64,000 bases of DNA from Burkholderiaceae bacterium (GTDB lineage: Bacteria; Pseudomonadota; Gammaproteobacteria; Burkholderiales; Burkholderiaceae_A), in contig JAGYIP010000008.1 in NCBI GenBank assembly GCA_018402635.1, forward strand, positions 124,001 through 188,000. Reading direction: 5' to 3'. The stretch's first letter is position 1. Each line of letters starts with the position of its first letter. Below the pieces are notes generated by a model, which was given only the letters and a program-made list of their open reading frames with translations, searched no databases and was not told the DNA's origin. Below are positions 40,964 through 50,308 of this stretch, one piece after another. A program made the translations under genes and the position numbers.

Positions 40964-42649
40964 ATGACGACAACACTCTCTATTGCTTATTCCGTTGAAC
41001 TTTTGGGGCTGCAGGCCCAATTGGTTCGTATCGAGGCCCATCTCGCCGGGGGTCTTCCCCAGTTCTCCATTGTTGGCCTGGCCAGCGGAGCCGTTCGCGA
41101 GGCGCGCGAGCGCGTGCGCGCGGCCATCGAAACAGCAGGCTTTCGTTTTCCGCAAGGCCGGCTTACGGTTAACCTTGCGCCGGCGGACCTGCCCAAAACC
41201 TCGGGCCATTACGACCTTGCCATTGCCCTTGCCATTCTTGCTGCAGCCGGAGATATCGATGGCAAGCTTCTTGATAACTGGCTGGTCTTTGGAGAGCTCT
41301 CACTGACAGCCGATCTCTTACCCCTGCCCAGGGCGGCTGCCTTGGGCATATCGGTGGTTGACCGTGGTGTTCGGGGCTTTGATCAACAGGCTGCAAGGCT
41401 CTCAAGGCAACCCCGGCTTTTATTCCCTCGGGTCAATGCCCATGACCTCTATCTCCTTAAAGATGAGCCAACCATCGCCTGCGTGGCAGGCCTGCGCCAG
41501 GCGGTGGAGGCCTTAAGGGGCACCAAGCCTTTTGGTTCGCTGGTCATGCCCGGTGATCAGGCTGATCAGGCCGATCAGGGTGGTCGGAGTGATCAGCAAA
41601 AAATCACCAGCAACGAGGACGCCATTGCCTGCGCCCAGTGGTCGGCGATTTATGGTCAGCATGAGGCCAAAGAGGCTGCCCTGATTGCCGCAACAGGCCT
41701 GCACAACCTTTTGCTTATGGGCCCGCCAGGGGTGGGAAAGTCAATGATTGCGCACAGCCTAAGCGGACTGATGCCAAGCCTTGCGCCTGCGCAGTCGCGC
41801 GAGGTGCAGTCTATTTATGCCTTGTCGGGCTCAGCGGGCTCAGCGGGCTCAACCGAGTTAACGCCCGGCGCAAGGCTGCCCTGCCTTCCTCCCTTTCGCG
41901 CACCCCACCATACGGCCTCGGCCGTGGCCTTGGTGGGCGGTGGGCAGCCCGTTATTCCTGGCGAAGTGTCGCTGGCGCATCGGGGTGTTCTGTTTCTTGA
42001 TGAACTGCCAGAGTTCGGGCGTTCAAGCCTAGAGGCCTTGCGAGAGCCCCTTGAAACGGGCGAAGTGCATGTTGTGCGCATGCGCACACGCTTAAGCCTT
42101 CCTGCCCGCGCACTGTTGGTTGCGGCAATGAACCCCTGCCCCTGCGGTTATTACGGGGCGTCATCTGGCCCAAAGCACTGCCATTGCAGCTCCGAGCAGG
42201 TTCAGCGCTATCGCATGCGCCTGTCGGGACCTTTGCTCGACCGGTTCGACCTCGCCTTGCTGCTTTCCCGCCAATCGCCCCCCGCGACCACCAGGCCCGC
42301 ACCGGCGGATACCGCCACCGATGCAGCCGGTCTCTACAAAGCGACACGCCTGCGCATTCAACGAGCGCGTCAGAGGGCCGAAGACCGGCAGGGATGCGCC
42401 AATGCGCATTTAACGCCTGAGCAGCTGCTTGCGCAGGCAGGCCTTTTCTCGGAATCCGCCCGCCACCTGCTGCGGCAGTTTATGAATGCCTCGGGAAACA
42501 GCCTGCGGGTGCATGACCGCCTGCTACGCGTTGCATTAACCGTGGCTGATCTTGAAGAGGCTGCAAAGGTTGAGCCAGCCCATATGGCAAAGGCCATTGA
42601 AATGCGACGCGGCCTTGATCGGCCTGAGGCTCTTAAAGCCTCGGCCTAA
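40964..42649 (+). CDS. comM: YifB/ComM family Mg-chelatase-like AAA+ protein
   Basis: ComM is a hexameric AAA+ helicase that promotes branch migration during natural transformation in several proteobacteria. The 561-residue protein has the N-terminal Lon-protease-like S5 fold (MTTTLSIAYSVELLG, VREARERVRAA), Walker A GPPGVGKSM with Lys259, RAPHHTASAVALVGGG, a Walker B in VLFLDELPEF and the zinc-binding-like NPCPCGYYG. Two short repeat-derived insertions are unusual: a Gln/Asp-rich stretch before the Walker A domain and SGSAGSAGST after it. The family is also found in non-competent species. The end overlaps the next, convergent gene by 17 bp. Confidence 0.93.
   Translation: MTTTLSIAYSVELLGLQAQLVRIEAHLAGGLPQFSIVGLASGAVREARERVRAAIETAGFRFPQGRLTVNLAPADLPKTSGHYDLAIALAILAAAGDIDGKLLDNWLVFGELSLTADLLPLPRAAALGISVVDRGVRGFDQQAARLSRQPRLLFPRVNAHDLYLLKDEPTIACVAGLRQAVEALRGTKPFGSLVMPGDQADQADQGGRSDQQKITSNEDAIACAQWSAIYGQHEAKEAALIAATGLHNLLLMGPPGVGKSMIAHSLSGLMPSLAPAQSREVQSIYALSGSAGSAGSTELTPGARLPCLPPFRAPHHTASAVALVGGGQPVIPGEVSLAHRGVLFLDELPEFGRSSLEALREPLETGEVHVVRMRTRLSLPARALLVAAMNPCPCGYYGASSGPKHCHCSSEQVQRYRMRLSGPLLDRFDLALLLSRQSPPATTRPAPADTATDAAGLYKATRLRIQRARQRAEDRQGCANAHLTPEQLLAQAGLFSESARHLLRQFMNASGNSLRVHDRLLRVALTVADLEEAAKVEPAHMAKAIEMRRGLDRPEALKASA
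41558..41599 (+). repeat. GATCAG microrepeat inside yifB
   Basis: GATCAG recurs at roughly nine-base spacing (GGTGATCAGGCTGATCAG, then CCGATCAG, and again in GTGATCAG), encoding a Gln/Asp-rich loop DQADQADQ. It keeps the frame and lies between the S5-like and AAA+ domains, so it looks like a slippage expansion in a linker. Confidence 0.7.
41823..41852 (+). repeat. 9-base tandem repeat inside yifB
   Basis: The unit TCAGCGGGC is repeated in tandem, preceded and followed by imperfect copies, and encodes Gly-Ser-Ala repeats (SGSAGSAGST). It is in frame and sits in a loop after the first AAA+ helix. It is a likely slippage expansion. Confidence 0.7.
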
Positions 42650-43214
42650 ACGAGCTTAAGAACTGCTCGGCCGCCTCTTGCGAGAAGGTCTCTGTGGGCC
42701 CAAGCACAATGGCCTCCACCACATCGCTTGTACGAACATGGGTCTGCATCCACAACTGAGCCTCGACGGGCCCCTTCTTTGGGTTAAGAAGAATTGTTCC
42801 AACGGCCTTGAGCAGCGGCCGGGCGGTGACATCGCTGTCTGAGGGACGCGCCTCGTTTGAACTGGCTAAATTAGATGCCGGCTCAGATGTTTGCTGATGC
42901 GCCGAGATGTTGCTAAGCATGGCCGATTCAAGGGCCCTGGCTAGCAGCTCTTGCTTGGCTAGATCTTGCTGATCGCCTAACCAACGGGCATAGCCAACGG
43001 TGTAGCGCACCTCGTTGACATTGGCTGCCCAGAGCTGCAGCTCAATGGTTGAATTCGGTGGGTCTGTGAGTGCCAAGGTTCGTTTAACTGACACCGGCTT
43101 GGCAGGAAACGCCACTTGCCAGTTTGTGTCGGGCTCACGATGCATTCGCCAGTTCAGCTCTGGGGTGCAGCTAATTAGGCTTAAGCTGGCAAGTAGGATA
43201 AGAAGACGCCTCAT
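42633..43214 (-). CDS. putative lipoprotein of unknown function
   Basis: The start is set at the ATG at 43214, where MRRLLILLASLSLISC forms a lipoprotein signal with Cys16 as the lipidation site; the frame is open upstream, but that part would overlap the divergent gene. The 193-residue product continues TPELNWR, then a domain containing VAFPAKPVSVKRTLAL and VGYARWLGDQ, a Ser/Asn/Glu-rich low-complexity middle (about 110-140), and a second part with AQLWMQTHVRTSDVVEAIVLG. I recall similar ELNWR lipoproteins in Burkholderiales but cannot name a family. Its end overlaps yifB by 17 bp. Confidence 0.75.
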   Translation of the reverse strand: MRRLLILLASLSLISCTPELNWRMHREPDTNWQVAFPAKPVSVKRTLALTDPPNSTIELQLWAANVNEVRYTVGYARWLGDQQDLAKQELLARALESAMLSNISAHQQTSEPASNLASSNEARPSDSDVTARPLLKAVGTILLNPKKGPVEAQLWMQTHVRTSDVVEAIVLGPTETFSQEAAEQFLSSFRPRL

Positions 43215-43263
43215 AATGAAGCGACTGTACCAAGTCTTATGGCTCTGCCCAAAAGGAGTGTTT

Positions 43264-43605
43264 GTGATTCGTTTTAGTACCCGCGCTGCCGCGCCATTTC
43301 TTATGATGGATAAGGTGGTGGAGGCCATCTTTTCTGAGCTGAATCTGGACTTTCACGTGCCCGGTATCTGGCTGCACGAGCGTCTTGCCGGACTAATAAA
43401 GGAGATGGAGAGCCTGCAGGTCTCCACGCGAAGTCAAGACAAGACGAAAGAGCAAGACGAGCCTGATGATACGGACATGCAGGATCCGGTCTCACAGCCC
43501 ATACGTCCGGCCTCCGTAAGCCTGGCCAGTCGCCTCGTTCCTCTTATTGCCATGCTTAAGCTTGCTCATGAAAAGGGTGATCCAGTTATCTGGGAGTCAC
43601 TCTAG
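43264..43605 (+). CDS. DUF1840 family protein
   Basis: The 113-residue protein matches the uncharacterised DUF1840 family of Betaproteobacteria: VIRFSTRAAAPFLMMDKVVEAIF at its start (the core is FLMMDKVVEAIF), VPGIW, a variable charged middle with many Asp, Glu and Gln residues, and VSLASRLVPLIAMLKLAH with a final DPVIWES. The start is GTG at 43264, fixed by AGGAG at 43254-43258 five bases upstream; the longer open frame has no family similarity. It diverges from the lipoprotein across 49 bp and converges on metH with a 21-bp gap. The function is unknown. Confidence 0.82.
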   Translation: MIRFSTRAAAPFLMMDKVVEAIFSELNLDFHVPGIWLHERLAGLIKEMESLQVSTRSQDKTKEQDEPDDTDMQDPVSQPIRPASVSLASRLVPLIAMLKLAHEKGDPVIWESL

Positions 43606-43626
43606 CAACCTTCTGAACGAGCTTTT

Positions 43627-46600
43627 TTAAGCAAGCAGACTGACAAGCCTTTGTTGGGCAATGTCGGTTGATACGCCTGCACGCAAGGCATAGTCGTTGA
43701 GCTGATCGTCGGCAATGGGCCCGAGGTTGAAATACTGAGCCTCAGGCCGCCAGAAATAAAACCCGCAGACAGCCGATGCAGGCAGCATGGCCAGGTTTTC
43801 AGTAAGCGTCATTGGAATGTCCTTGGCGTTAAGCGCCTCAAGCAACTCGGGCTTCACGCTGTGATCGGGGCAGGATGGATAGCCAGGCGCGGGACGAATG
43901 CCCTGATAACGCTCTGCAATAAGCTCTTCATTTTTTAAGGCCTCGCAGGCCGCATAGCCCCAGAACTCGGTGCGTACCCTGCGATGAAGCTCCTCTGCAA
44001 ACGATTCCGCAAGCCGGTCGGCCAGGGCCTTCACCAAGATGGCGTTGTAGTCATCGCCCTTGGACTCGTACCTCTGGGCAAGCTTGTCGGCCCCGTGAAT
44101 GCTCACGGCAAAAGCGCCAAGGTAGTCTTCGCCTTGATCGGTGATTGGCAGCAGGTAGTCGGCAAGCGACTTGTTTGGCTCGTTACTGGGCTTTTCGGTT
44201 TGTTGACGTAGGCCGACCCAGGTGAAAAGTGCGGTTTTAAGGTCGGGCCCAGAAAATACTGTGATGTCCTCGGGCGCTGTGCGCCTTGCTGGCCAGAGGC
44301 CAAAGGCGCCGTTGGCCGTGAGCTGCCTGGATTCAATCAACCGACGTAGCATGGCCTTGCCGTCGGCATAAAGCGCTCGAGCCTGCTCGCCCACAATGGC
44401 ATCGTCAAGAATGGCGGGAAAGGGGCCGGCAAGATCCCAGGTCTGAAAAAAGGGGGTCCAGTCGATGGTCTCGATGAGATCGTCTAAAGGAAAGGCCTTG
44501 AGCAGGCGGCGGCCCGTTAGCTTGGGCTGTGGTGCGGGACGAAGGAAATCAACCTTCGCGGCGTTGGCTCGGGCCTGCTCAAGACTGAGCATGCGTGAAC
44601 TTGGCTTGTTTGCATGGCGTTCGCGAAGCTTGGCGTAGTCTTTGAAAAGGTCGCCAAGGTAGGTGGCCTTCTGCTCGTCGGTGCTGGTAAGAGACTGGGC
44701 AACGGGCACCGACCGTGAGGCATCGGGAACCCAGATCACCGGGCCGGAGTAGTGCGGTGCAATTTTGACGGCCGTATGAACGCGGGATGTGGTTGCCCCA
44801 CCAATAAGCAAGGGGATCTGCCGGCATCGGCACCATTCATCGTGTTCCATTTCTCGCGCCACAACGGCCATCTCTTCAAGCGAGGGCGTAATAAGGCCCG
44901 AAAGACCAATGATGTCGGCATTGTGCTCTTTGGCAGCCGCAATAATATGTGCAGCGGGCACCATCACACCCAGGTTAACAATCTCGAAGTTATTGCATTG
45001 CAGGACAACCGAGACAATGTTTTTCCCAATGTCGTGCACGTCGCCTTTGACCGTGGCGAGAATCATTTTGCCCTTGGCCTTGGTCTGCCCGCTGGCAGCC
45101 TGCTCCTTTTCAATGTAGGGCACAAGGTGCGCCACAGCGGCCTTCATGACTCGCGCTGATTTAACCACCTGGGGCAGAAACATTTTGCCCTGTGCAAAGA
45201 GATCACCCACAACATTCATGCCGGTCATCAGTGGGCCTTCAATAACCTCAATGGGGCGTCCCGAGCGGCTTTCAATAAGCTGGCGTGCCTCTTCGGTGTC
45301 TTCAACAATGAATTCAGTAAGGCCATGTACCAGGGCATGTTCGAGCCTTTTCTCGACATCAAGGCCTCGCCATGCAAGCTTTTCTTCTTCTTTGCGCTCG
45401 CCGCTGCGTAGCTGACCGGCGAGTTCAATCATGCGCTCGGTTGCATCGGGCCGCCTGTCGAAAACAATGTCTTCAACATGCTCACGCAGCACGGGGTCGA
45501 GGTTCTCGTAAACACCAAGCTGCCCTGCATTGACAATGCCCATGGTCATGCCGGCTTTCACGGCATGGTAAAGAAAGACGGTATGAATTGCTTCGCGTGC
45601 GGCGTCGTTGCCGCGAAAGGAGAAGCTGACATTGGAGACGCCACCCGAGACCTTGGCTGAAGGCAGGTTCTTGCGAATCCAACGCGTGGCCTCAAGGAAG
45701 TCGATGGCATAGCGGTTGTGTTCGTCAATGCCTGTTGCAATGGCAAAAATATTAGGATCAAAAATAATATCGTCAGCAGGAAAATCCAGTTCGTCTCGCA
45801 AAAGCGTGTAGGCGCGCTGGCATATGGTTTTACGGCGTTCAAGCGTATCGGCCTGCCCCTGCTCATCAAAGGCCATGATGACCGCCGAGGCACCGTACTT
45901 CATGCACTGGCGCGCCTGATACAAAAAGGGCTCTTCACCCTCTTTAAGCGAGATGGAATTCACGATGGCCTTGCCTTGCACACACTTAAGGCCCGCCTCA
46001 ATAACTTCCCATTTCGAGGAGTCGATCATGATGGGCACGCGAGAGATGTCGGGCTCGGAGGCAATAAGGTTTAAGAACCGGGTCATGGCGGCCTTGGAGT
46101 CGAGCATGGCCTCGTCCATGTTGATATCAATAACCTGGGCACCGTTTTCAACCTGCTGGCGGGCAACGTCCACGGCCTTCTCAAAGTCGCCATTAAGAAT
46201 AAGACGCGCAAACTGCTTGGAGCCGGTGACATTGGTGCGCTCACCCACATTCACAAACAAGGAGCTTTCGCCAATGTTTAAGGGCTCAAGCCCCGAAAGT
46301 CGGGTGGCAGAGTTTTCTTTGAAGGCCAAGGGCCGGGGACCAAAGGCATTGACAGCCTGGGCAATGGCACGAATATGGTCGGGGGTGGTGCCGCAGCAGC
46401 CACCCACGACATTGACCCATCCGCTTGAGGCAAAGTCTTTTAAAAAGCCCGAGGTAATGGGCGGTGTCTCATCAAAGCCTGTTTCCGCCATGGGGTTGGG
46501 AAGGCCTGCATTGGGGTAGATGCAGATGGCGGTGTCGGCAAGTTTTGAGATTTCTTCCACATAAGGACGCATAAGGGCTGCACCTAAGGCGCAGTTAAGC

Positions 46601-47484
46601 CCGACGGTGATGGGCCTTGCATGGCGAACACTGTTCCAAAAGGCCTCAACAGTCTGGCCTGACAGAATACGGCCCGATGCATCGGTAACGGTGCCCGAGA
46701 TCATGACGGGCCAGCGCGTGCCGGTGGTTTCAAAGAGCTGCTCAAGGGCATACAGGGCTGCCTTGGCGTTGAGCGTGTCGAAGATGGTTTCAACAAGGAA
46801 AAGGTCGATGCCGCCATCGAGCAGAGCCTGGGCCTGCTCGAGGTAGCTGCTTACGAGCGCATCGAAAGTAATGTTGCGGGCACCCGGGTCGTTGACATCG
46901 GGTGAAATGGAGGCGGTTCGTGGCGTGGGCCCGAGGGCACCGGCTACGAATCTGGGCCTGTCTGGGCTGGAAAAGGCATCGCGTGCCTCGCAGGCAAGCC
47001 TGGCTGAGGCAAGGTTCATGTCACGAACCAGTCCGGCCAAGTGGTAGTCGTCCTGGGCCACCGAGGTTGCACCAAAGGTGTTGGTTTCAATAATATCGGC
47101 ACCCGCCTCCAGGTACTGACAATGAATGGTCTTGATGAGTTCGGGCTGGCTAAGGCTTAAAAGCTCGTTGTTACCTTTAAGGTCAATGCCCTTCGCAATG
47201 GCCTGATCGAGCACGGCCTGTTGTTCGTTGTTTAAGGCCACGGCATGCTCACCGGTCTGGCCGCGGTAATGCTCCTCGGTGAGCCTGACCTGTTGAATCA
47301 TGGTGCCCATGGCACCGTCGATAATAAGAATACGCTGGGCAAGCGCCTGCCCGAGGCTTTCAAAGGCGGGGGCCTCGGTGAGGCCCTTGGGCCGGTTGAC
47401 GGCCTGAGCCAGCCCAGTGGCCTCGAGGGAGGCGTTTGGGGTTGCGCGCAGAGCCTCTTGCAGGGCTTTGGTGGAGTCGTTCAT
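43627..47484 (-). CDS. metH: cobalamin-dependent methionine synthase
   Basis: MetH methylates homocysteine using methyltetrahydrofolate and a cobalamin cofactor. Starting at the ATG at 47484 the protein is 1285 residues, somewhat longer than E. coli MetH because of an N-terminal extension of about 50 residues. Domains in order are homocysteine-binding with zinc cysteines in GLNCALG and [10 protein letters not shown]; pterin-binding ([13 protein letters not shown]); the B12 cap; B12-binding with cobalt ligand His817 in [11 protein letters not shown]; and the reactivation domain ([12 protein letters not shown]). It follows an MBL hydrolase by 45 bp. I see no cobalamin riboswitch in the short gap. 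metX and metW in this window supply homocysteine precursors. Confidence 0.97.
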   Translation of the reverse strand: MNDSTKALQEALRATPNASLEATGLAQAVNRPKGLTEAPAFESLGQALAQRILIIDGAMGTMIQQVRLTEEHYRGQTGEHAVALNNEQQAVLDQAIAKGIDLKGNNELLSLSQPELIKTIHCQYLEAGADIIETNTFGATSVAQDDYHLAGLVRDMNLASARLACEARDAFSSPDRPRFVAGALGPTPRTASISPDVNDPGARNITFDALVSSYLEQAQALLDGGIDLFLVETIFDTLNAKAALYALEQLFETTGTRWPVMISGTVTDASGRILSGQTVEAFWNSVRHARPITVGLNCALGAALMRPYVEEISKLADTAICIYPNAGLPNPMAETGFDETPPITSGFLKDFASSGWVNVVGGCCGTTPDHIRAIAQAVNAFGPRPLAFKENSATRLSGLEPLNIGESSLFVNVGERTNVTGSKQFARLILNGDFEKAVDVARQQVENGAQVIDINMDEAMLDSKAAMTRFLNLIASEPDISRVPIMIDSSKWEVIEAGLKCVQGKAIVNSISLKEGEEPFLYQARQCMKYGASAVIMAFDEQGQADTLERRKTICQRAYTLLRDELDFPADDIIFDPNIFAIATGIDEHNRYAIDFLEATRWIRKNLPSAKVSGGVSNVSFSFRGNDAAREAIHTVFLYHAVKAGMTMGIVNAGQLGVYENLDPVLREHVEDIVFDRRPDATERMIELAGQLRSGERKEEEKLAWRGLDVEKRLEHALVHGLTEFIVEDTEEARQLIESRSGRPIEVIEGPLMTGMNVVGDLFAQGKMFLPQVVKSARVMKAAVAHLVPYIEKEQAASGQTKAKGKMILATVKGDVHDIGKNIVSVVLQCNNFEIVNLGVMVPAAHIIAAAKEHNADIIGLSGLITPSLEEMAVVAREMEHDEWCRCRQIPLLIGGATTSRVHTAVKIAPHYSGPVIWVPDASRSVPVAQSLTSTDEQKATYLGDLFKDYAKLRERHANKPSSRMLSLEQARANAAKVDFLRPAPQPKLTGRRLLKAFPLDDLIETIDWTPFFQTWDLAGPFPAILDDAIVGEQARALYADGKAMLRRLIESRQLTANGAFGLWPARRTAPEDITVFSGPDLKTALFTWVGLRQQTEKPSNEPNKSLADYLLPITDQGEDYLGAFAVSIHGADKLAQRYESKGDDYNAILVKALADRLAESFAEELHRRVRTEFWGYAACEALKNEELIAERYQGIRPAPGYPSCPDHSVKPELLEALNAKDIPMTLTENLAMLPASAVCGFYFWRPEAQYFNLGPIADDQLNDYALRAGVSTDIAQQRLVSLLA

Positions 47485-47529
47485 AGAGAGCTTGATTATA
47501 GGGTTCTTAGGCTGCAAATTCCCCCTGAG

Positions 47530-48531
47530 TCAGCGACCTGCCTGGATTCGATCGAGCCAGCAGATGAGCCCGTCGGTATTAAGCCTTAGATCGAGGGCCA
47601 GAAGCGTCTTAAGCTCCTTTTGCGACAGCAGGCTGCCATGGGCTTTTAATTCATCAAAGAGCAGGTCTTCAAGATCGGCCGCAATAGCCTGAGCTCGGCC
47701 TTGATCGCGATGGCTGTGGCGGCTTGCAAGGGCAGCGTAGCTGTCGATTTGTTGCAGCAGAGCCTCGCCTGCGGCCTGCACCTGGCGAAGCTCGGAGTAA
47801 TGAGTAAGGTAGACCGCCTTGGGCTTTGCCTGCATGACACGCGTAACGGATGCTTTGTGCGTTTGGGGATCGAACTGGCTTGGGGAGCTGGTTACAAAGG
47901 TAAAAGCGCCCTGGGGGCTGTCGAGCTCGCGATACGAGATGCCAAAGGTGTCGCCGGTGAAGATGGCATTGGACCCCTCATCAACAATAAAGACATGATG
48001 CAGGGCATGGCCAGGCGCATCCCAGAAGTTGATTTGGCGAGAGCCAAGCCTGAGGGAAAGCGTCTCGGTAGCCTCAACAATGCGGGACGGGTCAATGGGA
48101 ACCATGCCACCGTAGTCACGCTCTGCCACGTCTTGGGTGTAGACCTGGCAGACCGCCTGCCAGAGCTTACTGGGATTGACGAGATGACGAACCCCTCGCG
48201 GATGAACCACTACCTTTGCGCGTGGGCAGTGATTGGCCAGCAGCCCAGCACCACCTGCATGATCAAGGTGCACATGGGTTAGAAGAATGTAGCGAACATC
48301 GTCGGGGGTAAGCCCAAGCTCTTCAATGGCTTGAAGAATACGGGGCACTGAGTACTGTGTACCCGCATCCACAACCGCAAGCTCGCCCTGGTCTTCAATA
48401 AGATGAACCGCATCAAAGGAGTCTCGAAAATAGCCAGAGTCCAGGCTCCAGACACCGTTCTCGTAGGACCTAAGACCAAGATGGGTTGAGTTCGAGGCTG
48501 ACTGCTGAGGGCTTGTCGCGGAGGCGTTCAT
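47530..48531 (-). CDS. MBL-fold metallo-hydrolase
   Basis: The 333-residue protein belongs to the metallo-beta-lactamase superfamily. The metal site THVHLDHAGG (His86, His88, Asp90, His91) is intact, with further ligands in APGHALHH and the aspartate of FTGDTFG, and a final histidine in VYLTHYSELRQ. The extra C-terminal region of about 100 residues after that is helical. Substrates in this superfamily range from thioesters to lactones, so the function is open. It lies 32 bp after the GMC oxidoreductase and 45 bp before metH on the same strand. Confidence 0.85.
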   Translation of the reverse strand: MNASATSPQQSASNSTHLGLRSYENGVWSLDSGYFRDSFDAVHLIEDQGELAVVDAGTQYSVPRILQAIEELGLTPDDVRYILLTHVHLDHAGGAGLLANHCPRAKVVVHPRGVRHLVNPSKLWQAVCQVYTQDVAERDYGGMVPIDPSRIVEATETLSLRLGSRQINFWDAPGHALHHVFIVDEGSNAIFTGDTFGISYRELDSPQGAFTFVTSSPSQFDPQTHKASVTRVMQAKPKAVYLTHYSELRQVQAAGEALLQQIDSYAALASRHSHRDQGRAQAIAADLEDLLFDELKAHGSLLSQKELKTLLALDLRLNTDGLICWLDRIQAGR

Positions 48532-48563
48532 GGGGTGAGCTTTCGGGCGGGTTAGTGGGTGCC

Positions 48564-50251
48564 TTAGCGTGAGGCCAGAATGTCGCGCGCAGCCCTTTCA
48601 GCCATAAGCATAACGGGTGCATTGGTGTTGCCCGAGGTGATGCTGGGCATTGCGGAGGCATCGACAACACGCAGGCCTGCCACGCCACGCAGACGAAAGC
48701 TGGCATCAAGCACAGTAAGCGGGTTCTCGGATTCGCCCTCGTTGTTCACTCGGCCCATGGCGCAGGTGCCCACCGGGTGGAAGATGGTCGTGCCAAGCTC
48801 ACGCGCGGCCTGCTCAAGGTCGTGCTGCGACGCCTTGCCAGGACCGGGCAAGAGCTCCTCTGGGGCATAAGCTGCGAGGGCGTCGGCCTTCATGATGGCG
48901 CGAGTGGCCTCGATGCCTTTCACAGCAACATCAAGGTCGTCTTGGGTGGACAGGTAGTTGCAGCGAATGGCTGGCGCCTGCAAGGGGTCGGAGTGCTGCA
49001 AGAAAACCCGGCCCCGTGAACTTGGTCGAAGGTTGCAGACCGATGGGGTAATGGCATCGAAGGCGTGCAGGGGCTCTCCAAATTTTGGAAGCGAAAGCGG
49101 CTGCACATGCCATTCAATATTGGCCGAGGGCTGCGAGGGGTCGCTCTTGGTGAATGCTCCCAGGGTTGACGGCGGCATGGTCATGGGCCCACGTCGCAGA
49201 AGGCCATACTGCAATGCCATGCCGATGCGCGACAAGGGGTTGGCATAAAGACTGTTGACCGTGCGAGCGTTCTTGATTTTGAAAATGGTGCGAATTTGCA
49301 GATGGTCTTGTAGGTTCTGGCCGACGCCAGGAAGACCTTGCTGAACAGGGATATAAAATTCTGCGAGATGCTTGGGGTCACCAATGCCGGAGGCCTGAAG
49401 AATATGGGGCGAGCCGATTGCGCCTGCTGAAAGAATCACCTCTTTGCGCGCACGCACCTCGATGATCTGCCCGTCTTTTAAAAGGCGAACGCCACGGGCA
49501 CGCAGAGTCGCATTGGCCCAGGCCGACTGATCGGAGGGGCGGCGTTCACGGTTTTCCTCAAAAAGGACCTGCAGTGTCTGTGTGTTGGTAAAAACAGAAA
49601 GGTTTTCTCGGTGACGCACAGGGTGAAGAAAGGCGTCGGCCATTGACCAACGCCTGCCGCGCCGCTGGTTAACATGAAAGTAGGCACAGCCTTCGTTATT
49701 ACCGCGGTTGAACTCATCGATGCTAGGGATGCCCTGCTGCGCTGCGGCCTGTTGCCAGGCGTCAAGAATTTTCCATTTAACGCGTGGCGTCTCGACACGA
49801 ATTTCTCCGGCATCACCATGCCAGTCGTTGGCGCCACCAAAGTAATTCTCAAGCGCCTTGTAGATGGATAGAGTCTGGCCGTTTTCGCCATTCCACCGCC
49901 AGCGCTCGTCGCCGGTAAGCTGCGCCCATTGATCGTAGTCGTAGGACTGCCCGCGCATGTAGATCATGGCGTTGATGGACGAAGAGCCCCCAAGACCTCG
50001 GCCCCGGGCATAGTGAATCGAGCGGCCCGCAAGGCCCGGCTCGGGCTGAGTCTGAAAGCACCAGTCGGTGCGTGGATTGGCAATGGTGAACAAATAACCG
50101 ACGGGGATTTTTATCCAAAACCAGTCATCTTCGCCCCCGGCCTCGACCAGCAAGATACGCTGACCGCGCTGAGCCGAGAGCCGATTTGCCAAAGGCAGCC
50201 TGCGCTTCCAGCGCCAACAATGATGGTGTCAAACTCAAGGGGTCCTGACAT
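48564..50251 (-). CDS. GMC family FAD-dependent oxidoreductase, reading frame broken by a 1-base deletion
   Basis: GMC enzymes such as choline and alcohol dehydrogenases oxidise alcohols with FAD. The ATG at 50251 opens MSGPLEFDTIIVGAGSAGCL with the FAD glycine motif, and then the frame is lost. The remainder is read in another frame from ANRLSAQRG. Adding one A to the AAA at 50191-50193 joins them as GCLLANRLSAQRG and gives 562 residues, the family norm. Further evidence is RGRGLGGSSSINAMIY, the GMC signature LSAGAIGSPHIL, catalytic His in FHPVGTCAMG and the final ASAMPSITSGNTNAP. The substrate is unknown; there is no bet gene nearby. Confidence 0.88.
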
Positions 50252-50308
50252 AAGCTGGCCGTTTAGAGGTGTTCGTTAGCAAGCTAAGCCCAAGCGGGTC
50301 GGGGGGTC

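Noticed and set aside
41558-41599. GATCAG repeats as a CRISPR or regulatory array
   Set aside because: Units are only six bases, spaced by codon-sized steps and kept in the yifB reading frame, with no spacers.
47485-47529. Cobalamin riboswitch before metH
   Set aside because: Only 45 bp separate it from the upstream gene; there is no B12-box-like sequence.
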